The position numbers and the translations under genes are program-made. Shown here in pieces: positions 41,043 through 50,188 of a stretch of DNA of 64,000 nt (position 1 is the first letter of the stretch; the number at the start of each line of letters is the position of its first letter). Origin of the DNA: Seohaeicola saemankumensis. GTDB taxonomy: Bacteria > Pseudomonadota > Alphaproteobacteria > Rhodobacterales > Rhodobacteraceae. The DNA lies in NCBI RefSeq assembly GCF_042678485.1, contig NZ_JBHTKR010000006.1, forward strand, positions 310,001 to 374,000, written 5' to 3'. The notes beneath the pieces were generated by a model. That model was not told the origin of the DNA. It saw nothing but the letters and a program-made list of their open reading frames with translations, and made no database searches.

Positions 41043-41780
41043 CGGTCTTTGCCCATGAAAATTCCGTGCTGGCCGCCCGGATCCGGACGGCCGGCAGAGG
41101 CGGATCAACGGTCTGTGTGACCGACATGCGTGACGGCCCTGCACTGTCCTGACGGTCGCTGTGGTCTTGGCGGGACCGGCGCTGTGCATCCGCTATTTCC
41201 GCGGATTACCCATGGCCTGCTGCCAGTCGCGCGGACAGCGGGTACATTTCGCATGGCGCCGGTATTGAACGCCAAGGGGCTGACGCTGCCAGATCCTGAT
41301 GGGTGTCTGCGCGGATTGAAACCGCCTTCAATCCCGACGAAGACCTCAGGTGGATATCACTTTTTCAAAACAGATATTTAAGTGATTTTCGACCTGGGAA
41401 ATATCTGCTTTCCTCTTGGGAAAATTGAGAATTCTCAAACGCCTTTCCAGACTGATCGAGGCTGACAGCGGACGCATGTCCCTGAACGCGGGACTCGATT
41501 GCAAATCGAGGATTCGTCCTTTTTTAAGGGGACACAAAATCGCAACGTGTTGGATCAATCACCGCCTAAATCGTTGAATAAAGAAAAAGCGGCGCAAAAC
41601 CTGTGAATGGTTTTCCGCAACTGACCGAATAGGGCCGATGCCCAGGGCGAAAGACCGGGCCTGGCTGCAGCCAAGCCCGGTTCAGCGGATCAACCCTGGG
41701 GACACAGGTCTTTGTAATCTTCCTTTTTGTTGATCATGGCAGGGCCCAAGCGAGACGTGCCTGACCCCGGTAATGGTCGT
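41043..41780. other. 738-bp region without a convincing gene
   Basis: It has a GGCCG-C-CCGGATCCGG-A-CGGCC stem-loop at 41071-41092, probably the end of the upstream transcript. An AT-rich central part (about 41350-41420 and 41560-41600) follows, then a small CTCGA-N7-TCGAG hairpin at 41494-41510 followed by a T run. Short ORFs here look random. It is probably decayed accessory DNA next to the insertion sequence. Confidence 0.5.
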
Positions 41781-42113
41781 TCAACCCGTCGCTGGCTTGT
41801 AGCTTGCGCGCCCGGCTTGCGCCTTTTTCATGGCCGACATTGCCTGTTTCGCGGTCATCAGCTTCGTTGTGGCGCCGCCCGAAAACGCACCCGAACCGCC
41901 AATGATGAATGACGCCGCCGCCATGGTTTCGTCATCCGGCGCTTCGATGATTGCGACCACATCGTCCTGCCCCATGCAGAAAAACAGGTTGTGCAGCTTG
42001 GCGCCCATGGCTTCGACAAGCGGGCGTGCGCCCGCTTCGCGATCCTGGGGGGTGTCGATCATAGCCTTGATCGCCTCTGACGTGTAACGGGCCTGGAACA
42101 TGTAAAACGGCAT
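41781..42113 (-). CDS. GYD-domain protein
   Basis: A 110-aa protein of the GYD family, small stand-alone alpha-beta proteins: MPFYMFQARYTSEAIKAMI, then AMGAKLHNLFFCMGQDDVVAIIEAPDDETMAAASFII, with GQDD in place of the usual G-x-YD. It ends in a basic tail (AMSAMKKAQAGRASYKP). Start ATG 42113 with AAAGGA upstream; a longer frame to 42176 exists. It shares a promoter motif with the cytochrome c gene 1.9 kb away. Function unknown. Confidence 0.8.
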   Translation of the reverse strand: MPFYMFQARYTSEAIKAMIDTPQDREAGARPLVEAMGAKLHNLFFCMGQDDVVAIIEAPDDETMAAASFIIGGSGAFSGGATTKLMTAKQAMSAMKKAQAGRASYKPATG

Positions 42114-42164
42114 GGCATGTCCTTTCAGAAAAGTCCCAGCGGTCCAAATTGGAACGCCTGTTCT

Positions 42165-42179
42165 ACAATAGCACATTTT
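42165..42179 (-). promoter_or_regulatory. conserved 15-bp promoter motif, GYD gene
   Basis: An exact second copy of ACAATAGCACATTTT (first at 40271-40285). It is followed on the plus strand by TTGAT-TTAA-ATC (42179-42190), a partial Fnr-type dyad. Confidence 0.55.
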
Positions 42180-42269
42180 TTGATTTAAATCTTATCGCAA
42201 CACGTCCCGAAGCCGTCAGCCTGTTCCGGCAGCGCAGGACGCCCTGTTCCCTTCGGCGACGCGGCAGGT

Positions 42270-42440
42270 GTGCGCGCGCATGCAGCAGAGCATCGATTGC
42301 CCGCAATGACGGCGCAAGCGGGATGCAGTGCATCACAGCCAATGGGTGATCGCGAGCGACGCTTGGAGATGGCGAAACGGGGATCGGCTTGGCATCTTGC
42401 CAAGCGACAGAACGATCCCGCCCCTTTCAAACCGACGTGA
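42270..42440 (-). pseudogene. decayed 5' end of an IS6-family transposase gene
   Basis: Reading on the minus strand from ATG 42395 gives MPSRSPFRHLQASL, matching MTKRSPFRYFKTSP of the intact transposase next door. After a 1-bp deletion near codon 17 the shifted frame reads LAVMHCIPLAPSLRAIDALLHAR, against LAVMLYVRFPLSLRNVEDLLHER. The upstream non-coding bases (GCTTGGCAAGATG here, GCTTGCCGAGATG there) also match. Similarity fades beyond about codon 45, so only the first fifth remains. It is too diverged to be a recent copy of its neighbour and is an older relic of a related element. Confidence 0.7.
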
Positions 42441-42512
42441 CAAACCGGCGTGATCTGACACTGCACAGGTGCAGATGCATAGGCGGTACAGATACAGGGG
42501 TGATATGGCGGT

Positions 42513-43321
42513 GGTGTCAGACAAATGCGAACCAGTCTCTGCAAGGACAGTGAGGCTGTCCCTTATGCCACGCCCAACTGACGCCACTCGGCCAGAGCGG
42601 CGGTTCGGTTGAGTTTGAAATTGGGTCGACTTGAGAGGCTGCGTTCATGATTGAAGTGATTGTAGACAGAAGCATGAACAGCGGCGAATTTCTGCAGACT
42701 TCGCATGCGCCGGAAGCGGAGCATGGCCCGTTCTCGTCGTCGAAAAGGCAGGTGCGAATTCTCTGCTCGATTGTTCAGCCAACGACCGGTTTCTTGCCTG
42801 TGTGCTGCGCCAATCTCCTTCAGCGCCGCTCCGTACGAGCGTAGCAGGTCCGTAACGATCACCTCGGGTCGACCGTGTTTGCGCATTGTTTTCTTTAAGA
42901 ACTTCAACGCAGCTTTCTTGTCACGTGTCTTTGTGACGAAGCTTTCCAGGACTTCGCCTTCATGATCGACAGCCCGCCATAGATTATGCCGCTCTCCGTT
43001 GATTTTCATGAAAACCTCGTCCAGATGCCACCGCCATCCGCTGGATTTCATGCCGGTAATCCGCCGTTTTTGTATCTCAGACGCAAACATCGGACCGAAC
43101 CGATGCCACCAGAATCTTACAGCTTCTTGGCTGACATCGATGCCGCGTTCGTGCAGCAAATCTTCCACATTGCGAAGGGACAGCGGGAACCGGACATACA
43201 GCATGACCGCCAGGCGGATGATCTCAGGGCTGGTTTTGAAGTAGCGGAATGGGGAGCGTTTTGTCATCTCGGCAAGCTATGAAACCGCCGTGCCCGTCTC
43301 AAGCTGGTTTCCTCTGACAAG
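42513..43321. mobile_element. IS6-family insertion sequence (approximate ends)
   Basis: About 0.8 kb enclosing one intact transposase gene, the usual IS6 layout. Imperfect terminal inverted repeats are suggested by TGTCAGA at 42515-42521 and its complement TCTGACA at 43313-43319. Matching flanking bases are GGT outside and ACCAG inside. No clear 8-bp target duplication was seen, so the exact ends are uncertain. Confidence 0.65.
42563..43267 (-). CDS. IS6-family DDE transposase
   Basis: A 234-aa intact transposase. The N-terminal helix-turn-helix region is LAVMLYVRFPLSLRNVEDLL and RGIDVSQEAVRFWWHRF. The catalytic triad is Asp in WHLDEVFMKING, Asp in VIVTDLLRSYG, and Glu in NNRAENSHLPFRRRER. 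Length and spacing fit IS6/IS26-type enzymes, which move by replicative or conservative cointegration. It may be active, because no frameshift or stop is seen. Confidence 0.93.
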   Translation of the reverse strand: MTKRSPFRYFKTSPEIIRLAVMLYVRFPLSLRNVEDLLHERGIDVSQEAVRFWWHRFGPMFASEIQKRRITGMKSSGWRWHLDEVFMKINGERHNLWRAVDHEGEVLESFVTKTRDKKAALKFLKKTMRKHGRPEVIVTDLLRSYGAALKEIGAAHRQETGRWLNNRAENSHLPFRRRERAMLRFRRMRSLQKFAAVHASVYNHFNHERSLSSRPNFKLNRTAALAEWRQLGVA

Positions 43322-43390
43322 ACCGGCTCACGAGTGTAGCGCTAGCGTTTTTACCGCTAAGCATGCCGGTTGGACTATTTAACAAAGCCA

Positions 43391-43417
43391 ATGGCCCGAC
43401 CATAAATGCCGGGCCAT
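43391..43417 (-). terminator. stem-loop terminator of the hyuAB unit
   Basis: A perfect 8-bp stem ATGGCCCG (43391-43398) with CGGGCCAT (43410-43417), 11-nt loop, followed on the minus strand by a T-rich stretch. It is just downstream of the HyuB stop (43425). Confidence 0.6.
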
Positions 43418-43424
43418 GCCAATG

Positions 43425-45386
43425 TCAGCTCCAATGGGCGACGGAACGCTTTTCAAAACTTTCGCGGAACTGTCTTGTTGAATTGGGCATCAGTTCGCCC
43501 GTTCCCCAGTCAAGGATGACCGCGTATTTGCGCACCGCATCCATCTCGTCGATCTCGCCCTTCCGATACATGTTCGAGACGATCTCGGGATCCATCCGCG
43601 CCCAAGCAACGCGGTTTGCGCGGATATGCGCCCGAGCCTTTTCAGTAGCGGCCAGGTCGATCTCATACTCCAGCATATCGGCGTCGATCACCTTGATCAC
43701 CACGCCATAATCGAGTTCGGCGCGCTTCACCGAGACATACTCGTCGATCACATCCTGGCGGACACGTTCGGGATCGCGTTCCATCGGATCGCCATAGCCG
43801 CCTCCGCCCGCGGTGGGACGGGTGAACTTATCGCCGCTCTTGATCTTGTAGTTCGAGAACACCGAGCCCAGCCACTTCTCCTCGCCGGTGTCGGCATGCT
43901 GGATCATCAGACCGTGCGGCATCGACGGCAGCCCGCCCTCGACACCCCAAACCACGGCGCGTTCCCGGTCGCAGATATAGGACATGACGGTGTTATCCGC
44001 CTCCAGCAAGGTTGACGCCTTGATCACGCCTGCACCGCCACGCCACTTTCCGGGCCCGGGACTGTCCTGCTTGATCTGGAATTCATCCGCACGTGTGGGG
44101 TTCACCCGCTCGTTGCCTTCCGAGGGTTGCGACATCAGGCCGGTACCGAAACAGGCCGTGGTCACGTCGCTACCGTCCTTGCCGTTGCGCCCGCCCCAAC
44201 CGCCGGGCAGCCATTCGTAGAACATGTAGATCGGCTTGTCCGGCTTGCGCAGATCGTTGCCTCCGGCAAGCAGATATTCTAGGTTGAACGCGCAGGCGAT
44301 GGCGCGTTCCGGCATGATCTGCGACCACATTTCAAAGATCGCGTTCATGATCTTCTCGAATGGCATCAGAAAGCCGGTGACGGCTACGGGCCATTCGGCG
44401 CTGACGACGCTGTTCTTGGGGGCCTTCACCTCGACCATGCGGTAGAAACCGCTGTTGAGCGGCAGGTCGGGGAAGAACGTCTTCATTCCTGCCACCACGG
44501 CTGAAAACGTGGCCCCATGCGCCGAGTTGTAGATCGACGAGATCGTCGGATGGCTGCCCTCGAAATCATAGATGATCTGATCACCCTTGATGGTCATCTT
44601 GATGTGGATCGGGATCATCCCCTCGCCCGCGCCAGGATCGCGGTCGATGTAATCCACGGCTTCCCAGGTGCCGTCCGGCAGATCAGCGATGCGCTGTCGC
44701 ACCGCGCGTTCCACATAGTCCTGCACCGCGCCCATGCCCTGGGTGACCTGATCACGGCCATATTTGCCGACCAATCGCTGAAGTTCGCGTTCGGCCACCT
44801 GCGTCGCCTGCGCCTGCGAGTGGATGTCACCGATGATGGAGGCGGGATCGCGTGTGTTGGCCGCGATCATGTTCGCCACATCCGCGCAGAACTTGCCCTT
44901 GTGGAACAGCCGGATCGGCGTGATCCGCACCGCTTCGCCGAACATCTCGTGCGCGGCGACATTGAACGACCCTGGAACGGACCCGCCAAGGTCAGACCAG
45001 TGCCCGTTGGACTGCGAGAAACCGATCAGCGTTTCCTCGTCGAAGATCGGGCGGATCAGGCGCACGTCGCTGAAATGCGTGCCGCCCGCATAAGGATCGT
45101 TGATCGCGTAGACATCGCCCGGGTACATGTCGCCCTTGAAGACGCGGATCACGTCCTTGCAGGTATAGTGCAGCGTTCCCACGTGCACGGCGATGTCCGA
45201 ATTACCCTGGGCCACGCAGTTGCCATCGGCATCGTGCAGACCGTTCGAGAAGTCGCGGTTGTAGATCACGAAGGAATAGCAGGTTCGCAGCATCTGCTCT
45301 GCCATCTGGTCTACAGACGTGATGAAGGAGTTCTTGAGAACCTCGAATGTGACCGGGTCCAGATCCTGTTTGGCTGTACTGTTCAT
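43425..45386 (-). CDS. hydantoinase B/oxoprolinase-type subunit (HyuB)
   Basis: A 653-aa HyuB-family subunit. DPVTFEVLKNSFITSVDQMAE at the N-terminus, SNGLHDADGNCVAQGNSDIAVHVGT, GDVYAINDPYAGGTHFSDVRL and SNGHWSDLGGSVPGS are the standard blocks. GPGKWRGGAGVIK and PTAGGGGYGDPMERDPE are further along. It forms a complex with HyuA (start 4 bp after the HyuA stop) that opens hydantoin, 5-oxoproline or related lactam rings with ATP. Its C-terminal tail (ILDWGTGELMPNSTRQFRE) also resembles subunits of acetophenone-type carboxylases, so carboxylation is an alternative. Confidence 0.9.
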   Translation of the reverse strand: MNSTAKQDLDPVTFEVLKNSFITSVDQMAEQMLRTCYSFVIYNRDFSNGLHDADGNCVAQGNSDIAVHVGTLHYTCKDVIRVFKGDMYPGDVYAINDPYAGGTHFSDVRLIRPIFDEETLIGFSQSNGHWSDLGGSVPGSFNVAAHEMFGEAVRITPIRLFHKGKFCADVANMIAANTRDPASIIGDIHSQAQATQVAERELQRLVGKYGRDQVTQGMGAVQDYVERAVRQRIADLPDGTWEAVDYIDRDPGAGEGMIPIHIKMTIKGDQIIYDFEGSHPTISSIYNSAHGATFSAVVAGMKTFFPDLPLNSGFYRMVEVKAPKNSVVSAEWPVAVTGFLMPFEKIMNAIFEMWSQIMPERAIACAFNLEYLLAGGNDLRKPDKPIYMFYEWLPGGWGGRNGKDGSDVTTACFGTGLMSQPSEGNERVNPTRADEFQIKQDSPGPGKWRGGAGVIKASTLLEADNTVMSYICDRERAVVWGVEGGLPSMPHGLMIQHADTGEEKWLGSVFSNYKIKSGDKFTRPTAGGGGYGDPMERDPERVRQDVIDEYVSVKRAELDYGVVIKVIDADMLEYEIDLAATEKARAHIRANRVAWARMDPEIVSNMYRKGEIDEMDAVRKYAVILDWGTGELMPNSTRQFRESFEKRSVAHWS

Positions 45387-45389
45387 GTC

Positions 45390-47417
45390 TCAGTCCTTCA
45401 CGCGGATAAGAATGTTCATGTATTGATCGACCTTGGCCGTCGCCTTGGGGGGCACGACGACGGTCGAGTCGATTTGCTCGACGATCGCGGGACCGGTGAA
45501 CTCGGCCCCTGCCCTCATCTGCGCGCGGTCATAGATCGCGGCCTCGCATTTTTCGCCCTTGAACCAGACGGCGCGCGTGCCTGACGGCTCAGGTGCATGC
45601 TTGACCACCTCGAAGGACGGCAGCTTGGCCTTCTGGACCACGCCGGTGGCCTTGACGCCGACGCGGAAGATGCTGACGGGTGCATCCTCGCGGCGGAAAT
45701 TGTATTCGCGCTCATGCTCGTTGTGAAAGCCGTGCACCAGGTCCTTGGTGCTGGTGATCTGTGAGGGTGCAGACACGGACAGCGAACGCCACTGGCCCTG
45801 ATACATCATCTCGACCGATCGTTGCAGGACGGTGTCTTCGGGCGCGACACCTTCATGGCGAAGCCGGGCCACCGCTTCTTTCTCGATCTTGGAAAAAGCG
45901 GCTTCCAGGTCTTCGGCCGTCGTGGTGGCGGCGTCCGCCATGAAGCTGTCGGAAAAATCGTGCTGGATATCGACCAGCAGGCATCCCATGGCCGATGTCA
46001 CGCCGGGGTTCGGCGGCACGATCACAACCGGAATCGACAGCTCCTTCGCCACCGCGGCACCATGCAGGGCCCCCGCGCCGCCAAACGCGATCAGAGCAAA
46101 ATCCCTTGGGTCATGTCCTCGGCTGATCGACAGAAGGCGTACCGCGTTTGCCATGTTGGCATTGGCAACGTCGATGATCGCCTCGGCCGCCTCGTGAAGC
46201 TCCATGCCGAAAGGCTCTGCCACGGTTTCGCGAACGGCCTTTTCGGCCAGCGCAGGATCAAGCGTGATGTCACCCCCGGCCAAGCTGTAGCCAAGCCGGC
46301 CAAGCACCACGTTCGCATCGCTGTTGGTCGCCACCTCGTTGCCGTTCGAATAGCAGGCCGGCCCCGGATAGGCCCCGGCTGACTGCGGCCCGTTGCGCAG
46401 CGATCCGCCTTCATCCTTCCAGGCAAGCGATCCCCCGCCGGCCCCGATGGTCAGCACCTCGATGCTGGGAAACCGGATCGGGTAGCCATATTCGATATAC
46501 CAGTCCTTGGTCACCGTAGACTCGCCCCGGTATGTCAGCGACACATCCGTGCTGGTCCCTCCCATGTCGAAACCGATGGAATTCTCATAGCCGCACAGGT
46601 TGCCGATGAAGCGGCTAGCGATGGCCCCTGCGGCGATGCCGGACCCCGCAAGACGCGCCGCGAAATCCTTGACACTTGCAGGCGTCATCACCCCGCCACC
46701 CGAATGCAGCAGCAGAAGGTCGCGATTGTATCCTCCCTCCGCCAGCTTGTCGCTGAGCCGCGAGACATAATCGACCACCACCGGCGACACCACGGCGTTG
46801 ACCATCGTTGTCGAGAAACGCTCATGTTCGAATATCTCGGGCATGATCTCGGACGAGATCGAGATGTGAACATCAGGCATGACCTCGCGCAGGATCGCGC
46901 GCATGCGCACCTCGTTCTCGCCGTTGACATAGGCGTTGATGAAGCACACCGCCACAGCCTTGACGTCGCGCTTTTTCAGGATCGCAGCGACACGGCGCGC
47001 CTCGTTCTCGTCAAGCTCCTGGATGATCTTTCCCGCCGCATCTACCCGTTCCTTGACGGTCAGACGGTCCCTGCGGGGGATATATGGTTTGGCGACATCC
47101 TTGTAGGTGTCCCACAGGTCTTCCTTGTTGGAACGGCGTATCTCGACGACATCGCGGAAGCCTTCAGTGCAGACCATGGCCACGCGCGGCAGCTTACGGG
47201 TAATCAGCGCATTGGTGGCAACCGTGGTCCCGTGCGAGAACATCGTCACCTCGGACAGATCCACCTGTGCGTCAGATACGCCCGTCATGATGGCGCGCAT
47301 GGGGTCATCCGGTGTTGACGGTGTCTTTTCGATCCGGATCTGGCCGGTATCCTCGTCCATGATGCAAACGTCGGTAAAGGTGCCACCGACATCCACTGCG
47401 ACTCTCGTCTTCGTCAT
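45390..47417 (-). CDS. hydantoinase A/oxoprolinase-type subunit (HyuA)
   Basis: A 675-aa HyuA-family ATPase subunit. It begins TRVAVDVGGTFTDVCIMDED, the ASKHA phosphate-1 motif. FSHGTTVATNALITRK, HSGGGVMTP, IGFDMGGTSTDVSLTY (second ATP motif), LTIGAGGGSLAW and AFGGAGALHG follow. It activates the substrate's ring carbonyl with ATP for HyuB. Neighbours are an AraC regulator upstream and a cupin, all on the minus strand. Substrate could be an N-methylhydantoin, 5-oxoproline or another lactam. Confidence 0.92.
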   Translation of the reverse strand: MTKTRVAVDVGGTFTDVCIMDEDTGQIRIEKTPSTPDDPMRAIMTGVSDAQVDLSEVTMFSHGTTVATNALITRKLPRVAMVCTEGFRDVVEIRRSNKEDLWDTYKDVAKPYIPRRDRLTVKERVDAAGKIIQELDENEARRVAAILKKRDVKAVAVCFINAYVNGENEVRMRAILREVMPDVHISISSEIMPEIFEHERFSTTMVNAVVSPVVVDYVSRLSDKLAEGGYNRDLLLLHSGGGVMTPASVKDFAARLAGSGIAAGAIASRFIGNLCGYENSIGFDMGGTSTDVSLTYRGESTVTKDWYIEYGYPIRFPSIEVLTIGAGGGSLAWKDEGGSLRNGPQSAGAYPGPACYSNGNEVATNSDANVVLGRLGYSLAGGDITLDPALAEKAVRETVAEPFGMELHEAAEAIIDVANANMANAVRLLSISRGHDPRDFALIAFGGAGALHGAAVAKELSIPVVIVPPNPGVTSAMGCLLVDIQHDFSDSFMADAATTTAEDLEAAFSKIEKEAVARLRHEGVAPEDTVLQRSVEMMYQGQWRSLSVSAPSQITSTKDLVHGFHNEHEREYNFRREDAPVSIFRVGVKATGVVQKAKLPSFEVVKHAPEPSGTRAVWFKGEKCEAAIYDRAQMRAGAEFTGPAIVEQIDSTVVVPPKATAKVDQYMNILIRVKD

Positions 47418-47511
47418 CTGCTGTTCCTATCCTTTTTTGACGCCCGCCGGATGTGCGAGAGGCACACCCATCCGCCTGCAAAACAGATGCCGGAGGTTCA
47501 TCGAGCCTTGT

Positions 47512-48480
47512 TCATTCAGCGGCGCGACGTGCCGCCGCCAATCGCCTTTTCTTGCGTGTTTCGGACGGCGTGCAGCCGAACCTGTTGCGGTAGTGCTTGC
47601 AGAACTGGGCATGATCGTAAAAGCCCCACTTGTGCGCGATCTGCGCCATCGTGGAGGTGTCATGCACCATCTCCAGCGTCTCGTGACAGCGGGTCAGGCG
47701 CTTGTCGCGGATGTAGCCGGCGACCGAGCAATCATTCTCGGCGAACAGCCCCTGAAGATAACGCAGGGATATGCCGCAAGATTCCGCAACCATCAGGGGA
47801 CCCAGGTTCGGGTTCGCCAGATTGTCGCGGATGAATTGTTCAGCACGCTGAAGATGCGCAGCACGGATGGTCGACACCGAACTGTCAAGGATGCGGTCAT
47901 CGCTGCGCATGGACAGGCAAAGCAGGTCCAGCAGATGTTGCCCGGCCATTTCCCGCGCGGCGTCGTTGATGGCATCGATGCTCTCGATGGTGTTGCGCAC
48001 GGCGCCGACAAAATAGGACCCGATCCCGGATCTGGCATCGAAGGTCAGCGCGCTTAACCGTTCAGTAGGTCCGAGGCGCGCCTGCACGCTGGCCGTGGGC
48101 ACCTTCAGCACCCAAAGCTTGTTGCGCTGGCTATGAGAAAATTCGTAAGGCATGTCGCCCTGTTCGACCAGGAAACCGCCAGGTCCGCAGCTGGTCTGAC
48201 GCGACGCCTGGTGAAAATGCACCTCGGCGGCATGCGGGATCGTGATCAGCAGACTGTTGTCTTTTTCCTCTTTGAAATGGCTCTTGTTGCGTCTGTACAT
48301 GACGCTGTCGCATTCCATCTCGGACAGCCCCATGACCCCGAGTCCCCAGGATTTCAGAGAGCCCCTGAACCGAACCGCATCCCGGCATGCGACGGACAGC
48401 GGGAAATAGGTCTCCGAGATTGTCCGGGACCAGACCTTGTTCTTGTCGACGGCATCACACTGGTCGGTAGAAAAATACAT
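47512..48480 (-). CDS. AraC-family transcriptional regulator
   Basis: A 322-aa regulator. The N-terminal ~200 residues form a FeaR-like AraC-binding domain (FPLSVACRD, SLLITIPHAAEVHFHQASRQT, LVEQGDMPYEFSHSQ). The C-terminal tandem helix-turn-helix is PLMVAESCGISLRYLQGLFAEND and TSTMAQIAHKWGFYDHAQFCKHYRNRFGCTPSE. ATG 48480 has AGGAGGA ideally placed; an upstream frame to 48513 is not needed. It lies 94 bp before hyuA and probably activates it. Confidence 0.9.
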   Translation of the reverse strand: MYFSTDQCDAVDKNKVWSRTISETYFPLSVACRDAVRFRGSLKSWGLGVMGLSEMECDSVMYRRNKSHFKEEKDNSLLITIPHAAEVHFHQASRQTSCGPGGFLVEQGDMPYEFSHSQRNKLWVLKVPTASVQARLGPTERLSALTFDARSGIGSYFVGAVRNTIESIDAINDAAREMAGQHLLDLLCLSMRSDDRILDSSVSTIRAAHLQRAEQFIRDNLANPNLGPLMVAESCGISLRYLQGLFAENDCSVAGYIRDKRLTRCHETLEMVHDTSTMAQIAHKWGFYDHAQFCKHYRNRFGCTPSETRKKRRLAAARRAAE

Positions 48481-48601
48481 CCTTTCCTCCTGTCGGACGG
48501 TTTTTTCGCACACACCGGCCTTTGTACCTTGGGTTCAACTCTACCCCATGCCCCGAGGTGAAATAGGCGATTTGCGCACAAAAGTTTGGATCGCGCGTTC
48601 G

Positions 48602-48937
48602 CTACTGGCTGGCGTTCTGCAGAAACTCCACTTCGATGAAGGCGAATCCGAAATCGTTCCCGCTGAGCACGTCATGCTCCACGCCAAGATCTCGGAAATA
48701 AGGCACCCCGGCCTTCAGCTCTGATCGGGTGATGGCGCCATTCGCGTCCCTGATCTCCAGAACGCCATCCTGAATCGGCACGACAACATAGTCATAGGCG
48801 TGCCTGTGCCAGCCGGTGTTGTCGCCACGCTTGGGAAAATACCATTGGGTCACACGGGTCCGTTCGTTTTCGATCAGCACCGTCGGAACCGCGGAACCCG
48901 TTTTGGCTGCATCACACATTGCTTGTCGTTTCCCCAT
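48602..48937 (-). CDS. small cupin protein
   Basis: A 111-aa single cupin domain: TQWYFPKRGDNTGWHRHAYDYVVVPIQDGVLEI holds the first motif (His-x-His), and AGVPYFRDLGVEHDVLSGND the second. Metal binding through the His residues is likely. Start 48937 or 48919; neither has a strong ribosome-binding site. It precedes the AraC gene by 121 bp on the same strand, which suggests membership of the hyu transcription unit. Confidence 0.78.
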   Translation of the reverse strand: MGKRQAMCDAAKTGSAVPTVLIENERTRVTQWYFPKRGDNTGWHRHAYDYVVVPIQDGVLEIRDANGAITRSELKAGVPYFRDLGVEHDVLSGNDFGFAFIEVEFLQNASQ

Positions 48938-49166
48938 CCAGGACTTTCGCCAACCGCGCCCGCGATCGCGTCGAAAGGCATCGCCAAAGTCCAAGCATTG
49001 CTTGAACTGGATCCATGCTAGCCATCCAAATGCCTGCCGTCGAATGTTTTGGTGGCAGCTTACCAGACGAATGTTCGTTCATCAGAGCGACAGGGAATAG
49101 CGGCACCGGGCCTGTCGGCTAAGGTCAGGTCTGTCCGCAAAGGGCGGCGCACTGCCGCCCGATTTC

Positions 49167-50081
49167 TCAGGCGAGCAGTGCAATGACGACAGGCAGCGTG
49201 ATTGCGGAAAAAGCCGTACCATAGAGCACCGTGCGCGCGGCCAGTGGAACGCTGATGCCTTCCGCCCGCGCCATGACATAGACATTCGCGGCCGGGGGCA
49301 GCGCCCCCATGATGATGGCCGTCGCGACCCACACCGGATCGAAGCCGGACACCACCATAAAGGCCAGCGCCACGGCAAGCGGATGACCGATCAGCTTGAT
49401 CGCAAGGCAGGCGCCAAGCCGTGTCCCCACCTGTCCGCCCCGGTTACGCGCCAGCGTCAGGCCAAGCGAAAACAGGGCCGCAGGTGCCGCGGCATGCTGG
49501 AAGCCGGTCAGCGGCGTGTCCAGAAAGTCAGGCAGCGTCCAACCCGTTCTGGCAAACAGCAACGCTGCCAGCGTGGCAAGGATGAAAGGATGGGTTACGA
49601 CCTTTTTCAGAGACTGCAAGATTCGCAGCATCCCGCGAGAACCGCTGGCGATCATTGCGGGCCATATCGTGAAGATCAGCAGAACATCAGCGCAAAAGAC
49701 AAAAGCCGCAGGCGCACCGGCCGCCGGACCAAGAACCGCCACCGTCAGCGCCGGCCCCATGTAGCCGATATTCGAATAGCTGGCCGCCAGGCCGAATACC
49801 GCGGGATGATCATCGGTCCTGTTCGCGCGCCCGATCAGCCAGCCCAGCAGAAACATCAGCCCGGTCATGGCGGTGGTCACGGCCAGAAAGCCAAGCAGGC
49901 TTGCGGCACCGGGTGGAACAACCCGCACGGATTGAAACAGCAAGGCGGGCAAGGCCAGGTAAAAGATGAACGCATCCAGCCAACGCTGCTGCTCGGCGCC
50001 GTGGCGCAGCAGGATCTGGGCTGCAACACCGGCAAGGATATAAAGGAAAAAGGGCGCGATCAGCCCAAGCCCGACAATCAT
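49167..50081 (-). CDS. AEC-family (auxin efflux carrier-type) transporter
   Basis: A 304-aa membrane carrier with about 10 segments: PFFLYILAGVAAQILLRH, FIFYLALPALLFQSV (a conserved AEC block with Pro-Ala-Leu), AASYSNIGYMGPALTVAVLG and ALFSLGLTLARNRGG. SGFDPVWVATAIIMGALPPAANVYVMA is near the end. Members export malonate, malate or auxin-like acids. The start ATG 50081 (MIVGLGLIAPF) is preferred over the non-hydrophobic extension to 50177. It lies between hyu and pxp clusters, so the cargo may be a small acid or lactam. Confidence 0.85.
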   Translation of the reverse strand: MIVGLGLIAPFFLYILAGVAAQILLRHGAEQQRWLDAFIFYLALPALLFQSVRVVPPGAASLLGFLAVTTAMTGLMFLLGWLIGRANRTDDHPAVFGLAASYSNIGYMGPALTVAVLGPAAGAPAAFVFCADVLLIFTIWPAMIASGSRGMLRILQSLKKVVTHPFILATLAALLFARTGWTLPDFLDTPLTGFQHAAAPAALFSLGLTLARNRGGQVGTRLGACLAIKLIGHPLAVALAFMVVSGFDPVWVATAIIMGALPPAANVYVMARAEGISVPLAARTVLYGTAFSAITLPVVIALLA

Positions 50082-50188
50082 GGAGCGGCTCTGGGCAAGC
50101 CGGAGATCGGGCGGCGCGGGTCTGTGCAACGGATGATCATGGCGCAAGTCTATCGTCGATGCGCCGCCACGGCACAAGTGCGGTCAAA

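Noticed and set aside
41494..41510. Hairpin with a TTGCAAA loop resembling a tRNA-Cys anticodon arm
   Set aside because: The flanking bases do not form a D arm, T arm or acceptor stem, so it is neither a tRNA nor a recognisable tRNA fragment.
42185..42544. 119-aa minus-strand ORF upstream of the intact insertion sequence
   Set aside because: It overlaps the transposase relic in another frame and has no protein-like features; the relic explains the region better.
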